Positions 48,733 to 60,893 are shown, counted from the stretch's first letter. The stretch: DNA of 64,000 nucleotides from Erpobdella octoculata (GCA_963978895.1 OZ022241.1:16835341-16899340), one strand, 5' to 3'. Translations and numbers: made by a program. Notes: generated by a model not told the origin, from the letters alone.

Positions 48733-49855
48733 AGTAAGAAAAAACCTCCCAATTTTTATTTAATCCACAATCAAGAAGCAAATACACAGAACTCAACTGT
48801 ATCAAATATATTTAATAAATCTGTAGTTAATGAGCATTAGAAACATATATAACTTAAACTAAAATACAAAACCTATATCAAAGTAGAGGCATTGTAAAAA
48901 CCGTTACAATTTTACTTTTCACGATTTTTGTCACATGACACACAGAACTCCACAACCGCGTGACGGACACCACCAATGCAAACTGACACGTCAGCAGGCG
49001 GAGGGAAGTGGTTGAAAAACGATGTTAACAGCTTGCTAACGGTTTTAAGTTCGGAGAAATCGGTACTGTTTCAACTCACCTTTGTTTCAAATCCTCTCGG
49101 TCTCCCCCTATATGCAACTAGTAATGCGATTTCCTCAACACTGAACTCAATAAGGTTTCGTAAACATATTTTCCCACTACCACCAAGTCCTGGTATTGAA
49201 TTTGCAGCCATTCCCGTAGATGCAAATTGTAATGCGATATCCTCAACACTGTGCACTGAACTCAATAAGATTTTGTAGACATGTTTTCTCAAGAAAAAAA
49301 CGATTTTTAGAAAAATCTTCATTTTGCATAGCAGTTATTAGTTCATCAAAAGCAGCTCTTTGTTCAATATTTAATCCTGCTATTAGATTTATAGCTTTTT
49401 GTTGCTTAACAGCTGGATGAACATTTCTTGTCGCATATATATGTTGCATCATGAATCACCAGGCAATAAAAAATGTGTTGAATATCCATTTAAAGATTCC
49501 TACACCTTGAAATGTTAAAACACAAAATAAAAAAATAAATAAAATTTAGTGCAATCAAAATGAACTTATTCATATGTTCTCTAAATCAGTTATATGGTCT
49601 TTAAAGAACAAAAACACAACTCTAAACATCATAACAGCAATTTAATATTAACTTTTAATAAAAAATAATAAGAATCATAAACGTTTTTGTGCTGAGGAAG
49701 AGAAAAGTTTTAAACTTATATATGGGAATTTCACTTCAAACTGAAAAAAATAGAATTGAGAAAGAAAAATTATAATCAAAAATATCTTTAGCTACTAACA
49801 TTGTTTCGAAACACGCACAAATTGAAATTCGAACGGAGACAAGCACCTGCTGACC

Positions 49856-51537
49856 GCATTTTCGCCAATGTCCGACGGTATAAGACAGAGAGACAAATAC
49901 TATCATCTGATTGGATAGTTTTAAATGACTAGGTCACATACAACCATAGATATCTATCCATATTTGCATACATAATGCTCTTGAAGCTCGCTAATATTTT
50001 CGCTTGAAATTTTTTTTATTTTGGTCAAATTAACCTTTACACTTTTATTTAGAAACAACTATACATTTTATGATTAATAATAATTTTTATTTAAAATTAA
50101 CATGATTGTAGTATCTATGGACTGTAGGCCATAAGTTATTTACAGCTGAAAATTATTGTTTTATACTATTTTAATACTATTGTTTTATTACTATTTTAGT
50201 ACTATTGTTTTAATACTATTTTTATTGATACTTATAATAGTTTTTACAATCATTCTAATATTTGTATTGAGCCATTTAGACATAAAAGACCATACACATT
50301 TTTGTATCTACTTTGATATAGGTTGTCTCCACAATTATTCATTTACAACTGCTATTGCCATATACAGCAAATAAAAGTTTGCTGGACCTGTAACATTAAA
50401 GTATTCAAGACCTTTTGTCATGTTTCTGTTGCAGATAAATAAATAACTCAGCTAATCTGTCATGCATATGAAAAAACTAACAAATTTTAGTTACTAACAA
50501 ATTTTAGTTACTAACAAATTTTAGTTACTAACAAATTTTAGTTACTAACAAATTTTAGTTACTAACAAAAATTTAGATATTTTTAAACTAATGCAACATT
50601 TTTAGGCTTCAAATGTATTATGAGTAACGTGACATTTTAGATTTAGATGATTAAAAATCATTAAAAAATTATCAGTTTTATTGATTTCTTTGATTTTAAT
50701 TGAGAACAACAGTAGAATAACTATTCAGCTTTATTATATTACAAAATTATCTCAGTTCTTGATTATGAGGCCAATATAAAAAAATTAAAACACAATTATT
50801 TCTGCACTAATAACTGGGAAGTCAAATAATTAACCAACACTGAATACTGAAATATTGTCAAATCAAGACAATTCATGAATTTATTAAAACAAATAATGCT
50901 AGAGTTTGAACTTTGAAAAAATGTTTTGGATCAAAGCAATGAAGCACAATTTTTTCATGCTGTTTTGCTTATGTGTTTGTTTGTTTAGGTCTTAAAGAAA
51001 TCAGTGTTACTATGCACTCTTATCACATGCTTGTCCTTAGCATGCTGACAGAGTAGAATTTGGTTGAAAATATATTATCAATCTCCTGGGAAAGTTTCAG
51101 ATATGTTCCAACTAGTCCTATTTATCTCCATGAACAACTTAGTTAAGCCATTTCTGCATTAAATAAACAATTAATGAGTTAAATTGGACAGTATCATGAT
51201 TTTTTAGATTAGAATAACTGTTTGTAATGATATATTTTTTTTAGAACAGAAGCCTTTTGCATTATTAATTTACTAAAAAATCAAATTCCATTTGGTAAAC
51301 TTTTGTCAAAAGTTATTAATTGTCAGTCAATTAATAATTAAAATAGTTTATTTGTGTTTCAGTTTATTGACTAGGCTTGGCTTATATGATTGGAAAAGCT
51401 TCATAAAATAAACTACATCGGAAAACAGAGCCCGTCTATATATTTGCATAATTTATGTGACTTTTAATTCAAAATTATCCAATCAGGTTGCATTATTTAT
51501 CTCCCTGTCTTATACCGTCGGACATTGGCGAAAATGC
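49856..51537. mobile_element. 1.7-kb inverted-repeat element with 9-bp duplication
   Basis: The ends GCATTTTCGCCAATGTCCGA and its reverse complement form an inverted repeat that is near-perfect for about 33 bp and recognisable for about 100 bp. CTGCTGACC flanks both sides (49847-49855 and 51538-51546). A 9-bp duplication suggests a Mutator-type element, non-autonomous here. The interior has no credible gene and includes a 17-bp tandem repeat. Confidence 0.9.
50487..50575. repeat. 17-bp tandem repeat, five copies
   Basis: Unit TTACTAACAAATTTTAG repeated almost exactly. Confidence 0.95.
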
Positions 51538-51639
51538 CTGCTGACCAGACTGAGATAAAGTGGCAGCAGCCAATCAGATAACAGCAGCTTGTTTTGCTAT
51601 GAATATTCATTATTCATCTTGTTTATGTGCAGTTTTTTC

Positions 51640-52028
51640 ATGTTTCTATCATATCAATTCTATTGTTTAAGTATCAAAACAAAACGAACACATTTAAAAG
51701 TGATTATTGTGATAAAAATTACAGTGGTAATAAAACACTAAGGGATCATGTTAGAAAAACTCACCCTAAACTATCTTTTCCTAGTCTATCAAATAATGAA
51801 GAGCATGCTAACAAAAAATCATTCATCAGAGATCTTTCAGATCAACCAAAAAAACCAAGAGAAAACAGTAACACATCATATTCAAAACCATCAGAAGATG
51901 AAAAAGAAATTATATATACAGATTTAGATGGAAATTCTGAATTAATTTCTGCAAGACCTTCTTCTGATCACACTTATTCAGATAATGAAATGGTTCCATT
52001 GCTTAAATTTAAACATTCCTATTCTTAG
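51640..52028 (+). CDS. Possible C2H2 zinc-finger-like fragment
   Basis: The frame encodes TNTFKSDYCDKNYSGNKTLR, then DHVRKTHPKLSFPSL, and a Ser/Asp/Glu-rich tail ending LKFKHSYS. The spacing around YCDKNYSGNKTLRDHVRKTH is that of a C2H2 zinc finger, but the first cysteine position is occupied by serine, so the finger could not bind zinc normally. It might be an exon of a BED/C2H2-type transposase or a host gene fragment. The ATG at 51627 is not convincing: AGTATCAAAACAAAACG upstream could contain an acceptor at TTTAAG. No further exon was recognised. It lies just after the inverted-repeat element and before a tandem array. Confidence 0.4.
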
Positions 52029-52034
52029 CGGTAA

Positions 52035-52715
52035 AATTTTATATATTATGTATGTACATATATTCTAAAGATTTTTTATTTTTTACTTTTCTTTGATTTT
52101 TTAAGTAGATGTAAATATTTTCAAACAATTTTAGACATATGTTTTGATTTTTTTGTAGATGTACACATATTCTAAAGATTTTATACTTTTTTATGTAGAT
52201 TTAAATATTTTCTAACAATTTTAGACATATGTTTTGATTTTTTTGTGAATGTACATATATTCTAAAAATTTTACACCTGTTTATTTACTTTTTAGCTAGA
52301 TGTACATAGTTTCTAAAGATTTTACACTTGTTTTAATTTTTCGGTTGCCATAACTATGTTCTAAAAATTGTATACATGTTTTGACTTTTTTTGATAGATG
52401 TACATATACTCAATGGATTTTAGAATTGTTTTTTTAGATGTACATAAATTCTGAAAAGTTTTCATAGTAGATGTATATAATATAATCTAAAGACTTTAGG
52501 CTTTGATACATATAATACCGATCTTAGATGTTGATTTTGTTTGTTTTTTTAGGTATATGTACTCATAATTTAAGGAGTTTGAAATTATTTTAACTTTTTC
52601 TGTTATAAAAAGACGCACTTATAGTTTACAAATCTTAGACTTTGTTTTCACTTTTTTGTCAATTTTAAAAATTTACTTATTTTCTAAAGATTTTAGACAT
52701 ATGTTTTGACTTTTT
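52035..52715. repeat. Diverged tandem array, about 60-bp unit
   Basis: About ten imperfect units share TAGATGTACATATATTCTAA, then AGATTTTA and CTTGTTTTGATTTTTT. The array runs directly into the Gypsy fragment. Confidence 0.85.
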
Positions 52716-53247
52716 GTTTGTCAGGAGCTAATTTAATCTGGAGGTAAGCTTTGGCGAGATCGATTTTACTGAGGCAAAAACTTCCCCTTAATTTTTTCAT
52801 CCGATCTTCTGGAAGTGGCATTGGGTAACGATATGTTTCAAGTTTTGAGTTGATCGTTACCGAGTAGTCTCCACAGATTGTTAGTCCTGCTTTTTCTGAT
52901 TTGGTTGTATCAGTTTTCTGACTGGAACTACTGGGGTTCCATATTAATTGAACTGAGTTGCAATCCACATATTTTTTTATTCCTGCATCATATGCACTGT
53001 TCAGTTTTTCCAGGATAGCAAATGGTACTGTCCGGGGATTGTAGAAAATCGGTTCCGAATCTGGTTTGAACTTTATTTCTAGTTCGACATCTTTAAGGCA
53101 CCCCAGTTTTGGATCGAATAATTTGTTGTATTCAGAACACAAACGTTGACATTCATTTTGAAGACGGTTCTCTGTTGTTTCCGTTATAGCTTGAACGGAA
53201 CCGGGCATTTTTTTAAGGGTGGAGTCCAACCAATTTGTCGAGTCCAA
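52693..53247 (-). pseudogene. Gypsy reverse transcriptase, N-terminal half
   Basis: The frame encodes CSEYNKLFDPKLGCLKDVE, FKPDSEPIFYNPRTVPFA, LTICGDYSVTINSKLE, RYPMPLPEDRMKKLRG and CLSKIDLAKAYLQIKLA. These are the primer-side motifs of Ty3/Gypsy reverse transcriptase: R.VPxA, then CGDYSVTIN (usually CxDYRxLN), YPLP, and the first catalytic block SKIDLAxAYxQ. The YVDD box and everything after it are missing because the element is cut. The frame is open but the protein would be inactive. Protease text lies upstream on the same strand. Confidence 0.85.
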
Positions 53248-53538
53248 ACCAACAATTGTGGATTCCAGGGCATGAAAATGTGGAGTTCAATTTTATCTAT
53301 TTTAAAGTTTCTTCGCTGAATTTACTTCAATTTTAGATTTTTTTAAAAACTTTTTATTTCGTTTTATTTCTAGATTTCAGTAACAGTAACCACTACTTTA
53401 ATTTACTCTCTATAATCTAGTTATCTGAAATCACTTTTAAAATGTTACTTCTCTCTGAACTTTGTATTTCCAGTTTTAGAGTGCAGAAGATGTCAAACTA
53501 CTCGGCTAGATTTTTATTGAATTAATTTTTGGTGAATT

Positions 53539-53998
53539 TTAATTTAAATAAATTTGATTAAATTGTGTAAATAGGTATGAAAAGAACAATAAAAGGCCAA
53601 GGACCATTGGATACTCTTTCGCAACGTTCCCCAGACCCCCTAGTCGTGCATGGCTCGATTCACTCACTTTTTCAACATTGTAGGGAATGTGGAGTCCAAA
53701 AAATTCCTTAAAATAATCCCTGAACGGAACTGAAATTCTTTGAAAGCAATGCGGTGACGTCAATTTTCATATCACGTATCACCTCGAATCCCAGTAGGTT
53801 GAGGTCGTGAATTTTCGTGACATTGAAGCACACTCTTATTTGGATGTCTGAGTTTTTCAATTTTACTTTTGTTTCAAATGTGCCTATTATTAGGATGTCA
53901 TCTCCCGTTGCTGAACAATATCTTTTGTCATTCAGTTGCAATTTCGGTTTTCTCAGTTTGATCCAGGCAGCTCGTGAACAAAAGTTCTCTGGAACCAC
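53539..53998 (-). pseudogene. Gypsy retropepsin-like fragment
   Basis: The peptide FCSRAAWIKLRKPKLQL, CSATGDDILIIGTFETKV and IHDLNLLGFEVIRDMKID has the flap-to-C-terminal features of a retropepsin: a T-G turn, IIGTF, and the NLLG that matches I/LLG before the last helix. The DTGA active site should lie upstream but is not visible in frame. A frameshift follows LSKNFSSVQG, and the spacer to the reverse transcriptase is damaged. Confidence 0.65.
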
Positions 53999-54745
53999 TA
54001 TTAAAGAGAGAACTGAAGGGTTGCTTGTTCAGAGTCAACTGTTGTAAGAAAGGTTTTCGTCCGTTCATGGTGAAAACGTGTTCTTTGTTCAGCGAAGAAT
54101 TAAATTAGTTTATCAACTTCAGAAATTTTAAATTAAATTCAATTTTAAAAACTGACTTGAAAAACTTGATGTAACTACGCGTAAAAGAACTGCAACTTAT
54201 GTAGAACTCGGGGCAGCAAAATAGCTATGAAACAGGGACTTTTGAAAAACATCTCAATCTTACTATGGTAGAATGACTGAGGTGGAAGAAAAATAAGCTT
54301 CACAGGATGGTAACGTTTTTTCTCTCTATTTCTCCTCTTACAAAATTTTACCAAATTAAAGTTGTAATTATTGCTGTAGAACAACTTTCTTTATTTTTTA
54401 GCAATGGTTGACAATTTTCACCAAATCAAGTTTACGGGAAAACGTTTCTTCTAAACATTTTTCGCAACAGGGTTTACTAACAAAATTGTCGACTGCGCCA
54501 ATTTGTTATGTCTTTATAACAAAAATCACAAAACGTCTAAACTTGAAAGTAATTCAATATTAAAGTTTACCTCACGCTCGAGTTCTTATCGACAAGACAA
54601 CAACAAGTACAACAACAGGACGAAGTTCAATTCACCTGCTAGCGCTAAACGTGGAAGCTATATATACTATACATTTATATACATAGTGAGACGCACACTA
54701 CACAACTTACGTCATGTTAAGCTGTAACTATATTCATCTGATAAC

Positions 54746-55322
54746 GTGCTTGTGCTCCAATCAATAAACAAAGAGTTTCTCAACAAAATCAAGGTGGGAC
54801 GGGCCGAGATATTTCGCCAATTAAATAAAAAATATAGAATTATATTATATAGTATCAGCATGGTTTCGAGATTCACGGCTATGCTGATGCCTTGCAGATC
54901 TACGGCCACTGCGACGTTCAAACATTGGCTTGCTTACGGTTCGACGGGACGGCTGTGTTTCCGCGATCACGCAATGGATGAAATGCAGTAGATTAAAACT
55001 CAACGCTTCCAAAACAGAAGTCATTCTTCAGGGTTCACAAGGACGTCTAACGCATATCTCCTTCAAGGAAATCAACATAGCCGGAAACGCCATTCGTCTT
55101 GCTGACAATATTTGCAACCTTGGGATTACCATCGACTCTGCGTTAACTTTCAGCAAGCACGTAGCAAACGTGGTCAAAACCAGCTACTACCATCTGCGAC
55201 AGATGAGGTCAATTCAAAACTCTATGGCGGTTGTTCTTTTTCACGCCCTGGCCCGTGCTCTGATCTTGTCTAGGCTGAATTATTGCAACGGTCATTGGTC
55301 AACAACTCGACAGATTTTTTGA
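54746..55322 (+). pseudogene. CR1-type reverse transcriptase thumb fragment
   Basis: The frame from about 54930 reads AITQWMKCSRLKLNASKTEV and ILQGSQGRLTHISFKEIN, then IRLADNICNLGITIDSALTF, SKHVANVVKTSYYHLRQM and LILSRLNYCNG. This is the region just after the YADD box in CR1/L2-like LINEs: I..W...N.LKLN..KTE, then LG..ID..L.F..H. The start and the catalytic box are missing, and the text ends abruptly at 55318. It is a 5'- and 3'-truncated fragment on the plus strand, next to the Gypsy LTR. Confidence 0.82.
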
Positions 55323-55384
55323 CTGCCCCGGTTTGGTCATGCCCCGTGCTCTGAGAAAATTTATTTTTAGAAAGCACGTTAATA

Positions 55385-55484
55385 GCATAATATATATAAG
55401 ACTCTACTAGGAATCGAACCCACGTGTCTGCGGCAACACCGCCTCGCCTAAATGCAAGCGCCCTTACCAACTGAGCCACCAACC

Positions 55485-55495
<11 letters not shown>
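55385..55495 (-). ncRNA. tRNA-like sequence, copy A
   Basis: On the minus strand GGTTGGTGGCTCAGTTGGTA is an A-box start and GTGGGTTCGATTCCTAGTAG a B box. The copy at 55700-55796 is the same sequence in the opposite orientation. The T-stem is imperfect, so a SINE head is likely. Confidence 0.55.
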
Positions 55496-55995
<500 letters not shown>

Positions 55996-56046
55996 TAGCC
56001 CCCGTCACTCACTCACTTACTGATTCTGTCACGCTTACGTAATTAG

Positions 56047-57176
56047 CAGTGTTATTTTAATTCAGTAAATAATTTTAGTTCTTATTTTAATTTTATTCTT
56101 AAATTTTATTTATTATTATTATTTTATTTTAGTTCATCAAGTAATTTTAGTTTTTATTATTATTCAGCTCTACAAAATTAAATTTAGTTTTTATTTTATT
56201 ACAGTTCTTGAAATAATTTTCTTTTTTATTTTTAATTTATTCAGATAAAAAAAATTTCGTTTTTATTTGATTTTTGTTCAATTTTAGTTTATGCTCAAAA
56301 TATTTTTCTTACTATTTTATCCAATTTCATGCAGTATATATATGGGAAAATAGTAATTGTGTAACACAGGAAGATTCTTTATTTTGAGAATCCATTGCCT
56401 TACATTCAGACGTTATAACTATTAACCAGGCAGTAGGCGCCGGTAGCCGGGGCAATAAACGGTGAAAGTGCTGTTGTCCAGGCGGTTTTGTCAAACCAAT
56501 TGATCTTTCGATTAATTAATAAAAATGTACATATTTTCTAAAGGGTTAGGGTTTAAGTTTAGGTAGACATACGGCGTGACTGCCGATACAATAGCAATTT
56601 TACCTATTGCAACCACGGCGAACCACCGGGGCAATAGCAGCGACCCATTTAGTTTAGTTGGTGCTGGAATCGTAAACAAAAAACTCCTGCACGGAACCTT
56701 TTTCGCCCAGCAAGCATTTTTGCAAGAGAACTCATAATTATTTTCAATGATATGGGGCCTGATATGGAATAGCGTGGAATAGGGACGTTTCAAAAATAAA
56801 TGATGATGATGATGATGAATGATTACAGCGTTTATGATAACAAGAAAGATATGGGTGTTCATTTCAAAAGTTACACAATCATAGAATATTGGTTATCTAA
56901 GCCAATATCTGTGTACACAACTTCCAATAATTTTCGTTCAAAAATTACTTTTTAATTTTAATTTTTATTCAGTTTGCATGATTTAAATTTTATTTTTATT
57001 TTATTATTGTTCAGAAAATAATTTTCGTTGTTATTATTATTCAGTTTGTGCCATTTAAATATAGTTTTTATTCTATTTACGTTTTTCAAATAATTAAAGT
57101 TCTTTTTTCGTTATTATTAACGAATACAATAAAAGTTTTCATTTTTATTCAGTTTTCGTTAACAAAAATATCACTG
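56047..57176. mobile_element. Non-autonomous hAT inside the Helitron, 1.13 kb
   Basis: Ends CAGTGTTATTTT and AAAAATATCACTG are imperfect inverted repeats. Flanks GTAATTAG (56039-56046) and GTAGTTAG (57177-57184) are an 8-bp duplication with one change. The Helitron at 27080 has the empty site (CGTAATTAGTCGTATAG). Both ends have T-rich TAATTTTAGTTTTTATTTTA repeats; the middle has no gene. Confidence 0.85.
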
Positions 57177-57255
57177 GTAGTTAGTCGTATAGCTATTATA
57201 TTATCGAAAATATTTCTATTAGTATTAAGTAGTTATTAAATACAATTTTTTTATC

Positions 57256-57369
<114 letters not shown>

Positions 57370-57459
57370 TAGTTTTGTTTTTTCTATGAATTAAGTTCAG
57401 ATTTTAAAAATTGAAAAATAAAGTATGTGTGGCTAATATACAAAAAAGTAATTTGATAT

Positions 57460-58803
57460 ATGTTTTTAAACAAAATGTCTCTTAATATGAATGACGACGA
57501 AGATCCTGTGTCGAGAAAACGGCGTCTAGCTAAAGAAAGGCAACAGAGATATCGCGCAAGACAAACTCCACAATCAAAAGCAAAAACTCGAGTTTTAGAT
57601 GCAGAAGCTCATCAACAACGCACTGCACAAATGTCTGTTGAAGAATTGCAAATTTTTCATGTTTCTCATGCCGCATCACAACAACGTTATGTCTATCGAC
57701 TTACTCCTCAACATCTAGAAGCTCTTCACACTTCTATTGCTGCCTCACAACGTCATCGAATTGAGCAAATGTCTCCCCATGAATTGCAGTTACATCGAGA
57801 AACCATTGCTGCCTCACAACGTCATCGAATTGAGCAAATGTCTCCCGGTGAATTGCAGTTACATAGAAATGCAAATGCTGCCTCGCAACGTCATCAAAAT
57901 TATTGAAAGTTGCATAAAATCCAGCTCACTCTGGAGCAGATTTCAAGTACTTTCCTTGACAGTAAACATGCGTAGCGATGGTCAACACAATCACAATCAG
58001 TGGCTTCTTCAAGTTGGATCAGGGACATTACCAGCAACACCAGGTATCTATGAAGAGGACACAATCGAGATTCCGAGAGAGATGATAACATCACAAGATC
58101 TCATAAATATCATCTTCGCTAACATTGAGCATATGTCAACGGAAGAGCTGTCAAAGAAAATCATTGTTGCTCCAACAAACGCACAGACTCTAGAAATGAA
58201 TCGACGAATAATTGAATTAATCCATGGGAATGCACAAATTTACTATAGCGCTGATTCATTAGTTAGCGAAGACCCAAATGATACTCTCAATTTTCCAGTT
58301 GAATTTCTTAATGAACAGACCCCCTCAGGAATGCCTCCTTATGTTTTGCTATTGAAAAAAGGAGTCATCATAATGCTGTTAAGAAATCTTAATCCGAAAA
58401 AGGGCATGTGTAATGGAACACGTTTAGTGATTGAAGAGCTAGCGCAAAATTGCATCAAAGCAAAAATATCTCTGAATGCAATAAGGGAGATTCCGTTCTT
58501 ATTCCTCGCATTGATTTAGCTCCATCAGAAACCACTCTTCCATTCATTTTAAAACGAAGGCAATTTCCGATTATACCGGCTTACGCAATCACGATAAACA
58601 AAAGTCAAGGGCAATCATTCGACCACGTAGGAATTCAATTAGAAACAGCAGTATTTTCTCACGGACAACTGTATGTCGCTCTCTCTCGATCAAGAAATTC
58701 CCGTCAAGTCAAAGTACATATTGAACCAAATCCACAGCAAGGACCACTTCTTAACGATGGCCGTCAATTCACAAGAAATGTCGTGTATACTGAAATTTTT
58801 TAA
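57460..58803 (+). pseudogene. Helitron Rep/helicase gene, internally deleted
   Basis: The 5' frame (57460-57906) has the basic start RKRRLAKERQQRYRARQ seen in Helitron proteins and then a repeat of about 23 residues (ASQRHRIEQMSPxELQLHRE) in four diverging copies. The text then jumps to helicase: LQVGSGTLPATPGIYEED, EIPREMITSQDLINIIF, IVAPTNAQTLEMNRRII, FPVEFLNEQTPSGMPP and IIMLLRNLNPKKGMCNGTR. After a frameshift near 58480 comes IPAYAITINKSQGQSFDHVG, then FSHGQLYVALSRSRN and the stop. These are the last PIF1 helicase motifs. The HUH Rep nuclease and the Walker A/B half are deleted, and the reading frame changes twice, so it is non-functional. It ends about 220 bp before the Helitron 3' terminus. 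Confidence 0.9.
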
Positions 58804-59022
58804 TAACTAATTATTGCACTCTTTAATTTTCACATCCTTTGAATTTATATGAAATACGTTAGTAAATTGAAAATTTAAACACAATAAAAAATTTCATTAA
58901 CTTTGCTTATATATAAAAAAAATTTTTATGGTTATCAAATGTCATTTTGTTTTTGTTGACTATTTTTATAATAACGGGCGCCGTATTTTAAAACTTCCGT
59001 CATTTTTGACGGGCTATCTCTA

Positions 59023-59170
<148 letters not shown>

Positions 59171-59316
59171 TTATTAAATGTCACCGCATATTTACACGAT
59201 ATAAGTTTTTCAAAACTTCTTTTATTATTAAAACCATTTTTCGTTCAACTTTAACTGCAAACAGTTTGTTATGAGAAGTACTACAATATTATTCGATGAA
59301 ATTAAAAAATTTTCAA

Positions 59317-59586
59317 TTAATGTTTCTTTTTTTTCGATAAAATTGCAATGTTTTTGTCAATTGGTTCATTCAAAGACCGTGCAAAAGCAGGTGTAAGATC
59401 TTCTTTTATAATTTTCAGATTAATGAGTACATCGTACCATGTAGGATTTGCAGCTTCAGAAAGCTGATAGAGATCATTGCGGAACTTGTACCTCATTACT
59501 AATCCATCTTCATCGACATTTAGTTTCATACGTTCCTTCCATGGATCATAGTCTTTGGGCATTTTTTTCCCCTCGACAACCACCAC
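59317..59586 (-). CDS. Unidentified exon ('exon D'), copy 3 of 3
   Basis: Third copy of the exon at 3124 and 18285, after a TTTCAATTCAG acceptor on the minus strand. It reads VVVVEGKKMPKDYDPWKE, then NVDEDGLVMRYKFRND and LYQLSEAANPTWYDVLIN, and stops after LSKKKKH. The frame is intact at 89 codons plus stop. Against copy 1 it has substitutions such as GGKTL to EGKKM. Flanks on the upstream side again match the Helitron-like block with a terminus near 59848. Confidence 0.55.
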   Translation of the reverse strand: MVVVEGKKMPKDYDPWKERMKLNVDEDGLVMRYKFRNDLYQLSEAANPTWYDVLINLKIIKEDLTPAFARSLNEPIDKNIAILSKKKKH

Positions 59587-59599
59587 CTGAATTGAAATG

Positions 59600-59880
59600 A
59601 ATAAGAAAGATTACGCTGTTTTGTATTAAACATCAGAAATATTTTTGAAAAGTTATTTACTCATAAGATTATTATTATTCTTTTGTTTTTGCCGATAAAA
59701 CGTAGAATAAAGAGCAGTTTTTTAACTTATTTGAAACCTTATCTTCAATAAAGAAAACCTCCATGCCTAGTTTAGTTTTGTTCAAGTGGTTTGGATGTGA
59801 ATCTCAGACAAACACAAACACACACACTCACACCTGCGCTTTATAAATATATACTATCAGGGTTACCTGGCATGGCCGGT
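59600..59880 (-). mobile_element. Helitron-like block adjoining exon D copy 3
   Basis: Contains the same TTGTTCAAG...GGTTTGGATGTGAATCTC phrases as 3650-3700 and 18815-18850, and a degraded CTATCAGGGTTACCTGGCAT terminus at 59848. Confidence 0.5.
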
Positions 59881-59889
59881 TTTTTTTTT

Positions 59890-60200
59890 GTATCTAGCTA
59901 GAACTACATGGGACTAGACTGGGCGCCGATTTTTTTTCCGGATGTCGGCTGGCTAGAGCAAAATTACGGTTCAAAGTGTTCGGCTGGCCGAACTTTTTAT
60001 GGCTCGATTACGACTGACATATTTACGTCTCAAATACGGCTTATTTTATTATTACAGCTGACATTTGACTCAGCCGTAAAAAAAGTTGGCGGCCGCCGGC
60101 GTAAGTCAAAAAAATTTGGCACAGCGGCGCACGGCGGCAGAACCACGGTGCCAGGGTCTACACGGGACTGACAGTGTAGAATTGCGTAATAACGTTTATT
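59890..60200. other. No recognisable gene
   Basis: Moderately G/C-rich sequence with GGCTGGC and GGCGGCCGCCGG palindromic motifs near 60090, possibly a DNA transposon subterminal region. No open frame of note. Confidence 0.35.
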
Positions 60201-60221
60201 ACAGGCCTGCGTGCACTAATT

Positions 60222-60255
60222 CATGGACGTCTGTGCTATTATACAGACGTCCATG
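60222..60255. repeat. Perfect 13-bp hairpin
   Basis: CATGGACGTCTGT, an 8-base loop GCTATTAT, then the exact reverse complement. Confidence 0.9.
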
Positions 60256-60308
60256 ACTAATTTTAGCAATTGCTGATTGTTGACCACCACGACCGCCACG
60301 TTATGCAA

Positions 60309-60525
60309 AAATGCTAACATACATACATACATACATATATACATACATACATACATACATACATACATACATACATACATACATACATGCATGCATGCAT
60401 ACATACCTACATACATACATACATACATACATACATACATACATACATACATACATACATACATACATACATACATACATACATACATACATACATACAT
60501 ACATACATACATACATACATACATA
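60309..60525. repeat. (CATA)n microsatellite
   Basis: About 217 bp of tetranucleotide CATA with a short CATG patch at 60387-60400. Confidence 0.98.
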
Positions 60526-60549
60526 CAAACATTCATTTATATATATATA

Positions 60550-60893
<344 letters not shown>

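Larger units (their letters stand above)
47560..49070 (-). mobile_element. Pogo-like element inside the Helitron helicase
   Basis: The insertion separates two helicase fragments. Its ends carry GTTTCAACTC / GAGTTGAAAC motifs in opposite orientation (47577-47640 and 49066-49090), and a pogo-type helix-turn-helix start lies at 48480-48605. Boundaries are approximate. Confidence 0.5.
44957..49452 (-). pseudogene. Helitron helicase relic, minus strand, split by two insertions
   Basis: Fragments in order: 49452-49050 has LNIEQRAAFDELITAMQN and a Walker A LGGSGKICLRNLIEFS. 47460-46950 has GIAANLLPGGRTYYSQF, NTSDAEVIKNYNL, FDGKTLLIG and VVLHGIRAAIVEASLKFN. 46950-46507 has PIEFLNEQAPSGMPLHK and motif VI upstream text. 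45122-44957 has SRVRRDCNVKIKISEK. This is the PIF1-type helicase of a Helitron Rep/helicase protein. A pogo-like insertion (about 47560-49070) separates the first two parts, and a hAT (45123-46498) lands inside motif VI, between YVAM and SRVRR. Multiple stops show long decay. The rolling-circle Rep domain is not seen. Confidence 0.8.
52693..54729 (-). mobile_element. Gypsy-type LTR retrotransposon, 5' part
   Basis: On the minus strand a 229-bp LTR-like block (54729-54501, AGTTACAGC... to ...ACAAATT) contains a TATATAAATGTATA promoter-like box. It is followed by TTGGCGCAGTCG, a primer-binding site of the 17.6/297 type. Protease and reverse-transcriptase fragments follow. The element stops at the tandem array near 52700, and no 3' LTR is present. 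Confidence 0.8.

Noticed and set aside
50156..50374. Hydrophobic 72-codon frame resembling a membrane segment
   Set aside because: T-rich DNA inside a non-autonomous inverted-repeat element gives Leu/Ile/Phe by composition alone.
50487..50575. Short regular repeats considered as a CRISPR array
   Set aside because: The 17-bp units are contiguous with no unique spacers, and the genome is eukaryotic.
57048..57239. Hydrophobic 63-codon frame at the hAT right end
   Set aside because: It overlaps the T-rich subterminal repeat and the insertion boundary, so it cannot be a gene.
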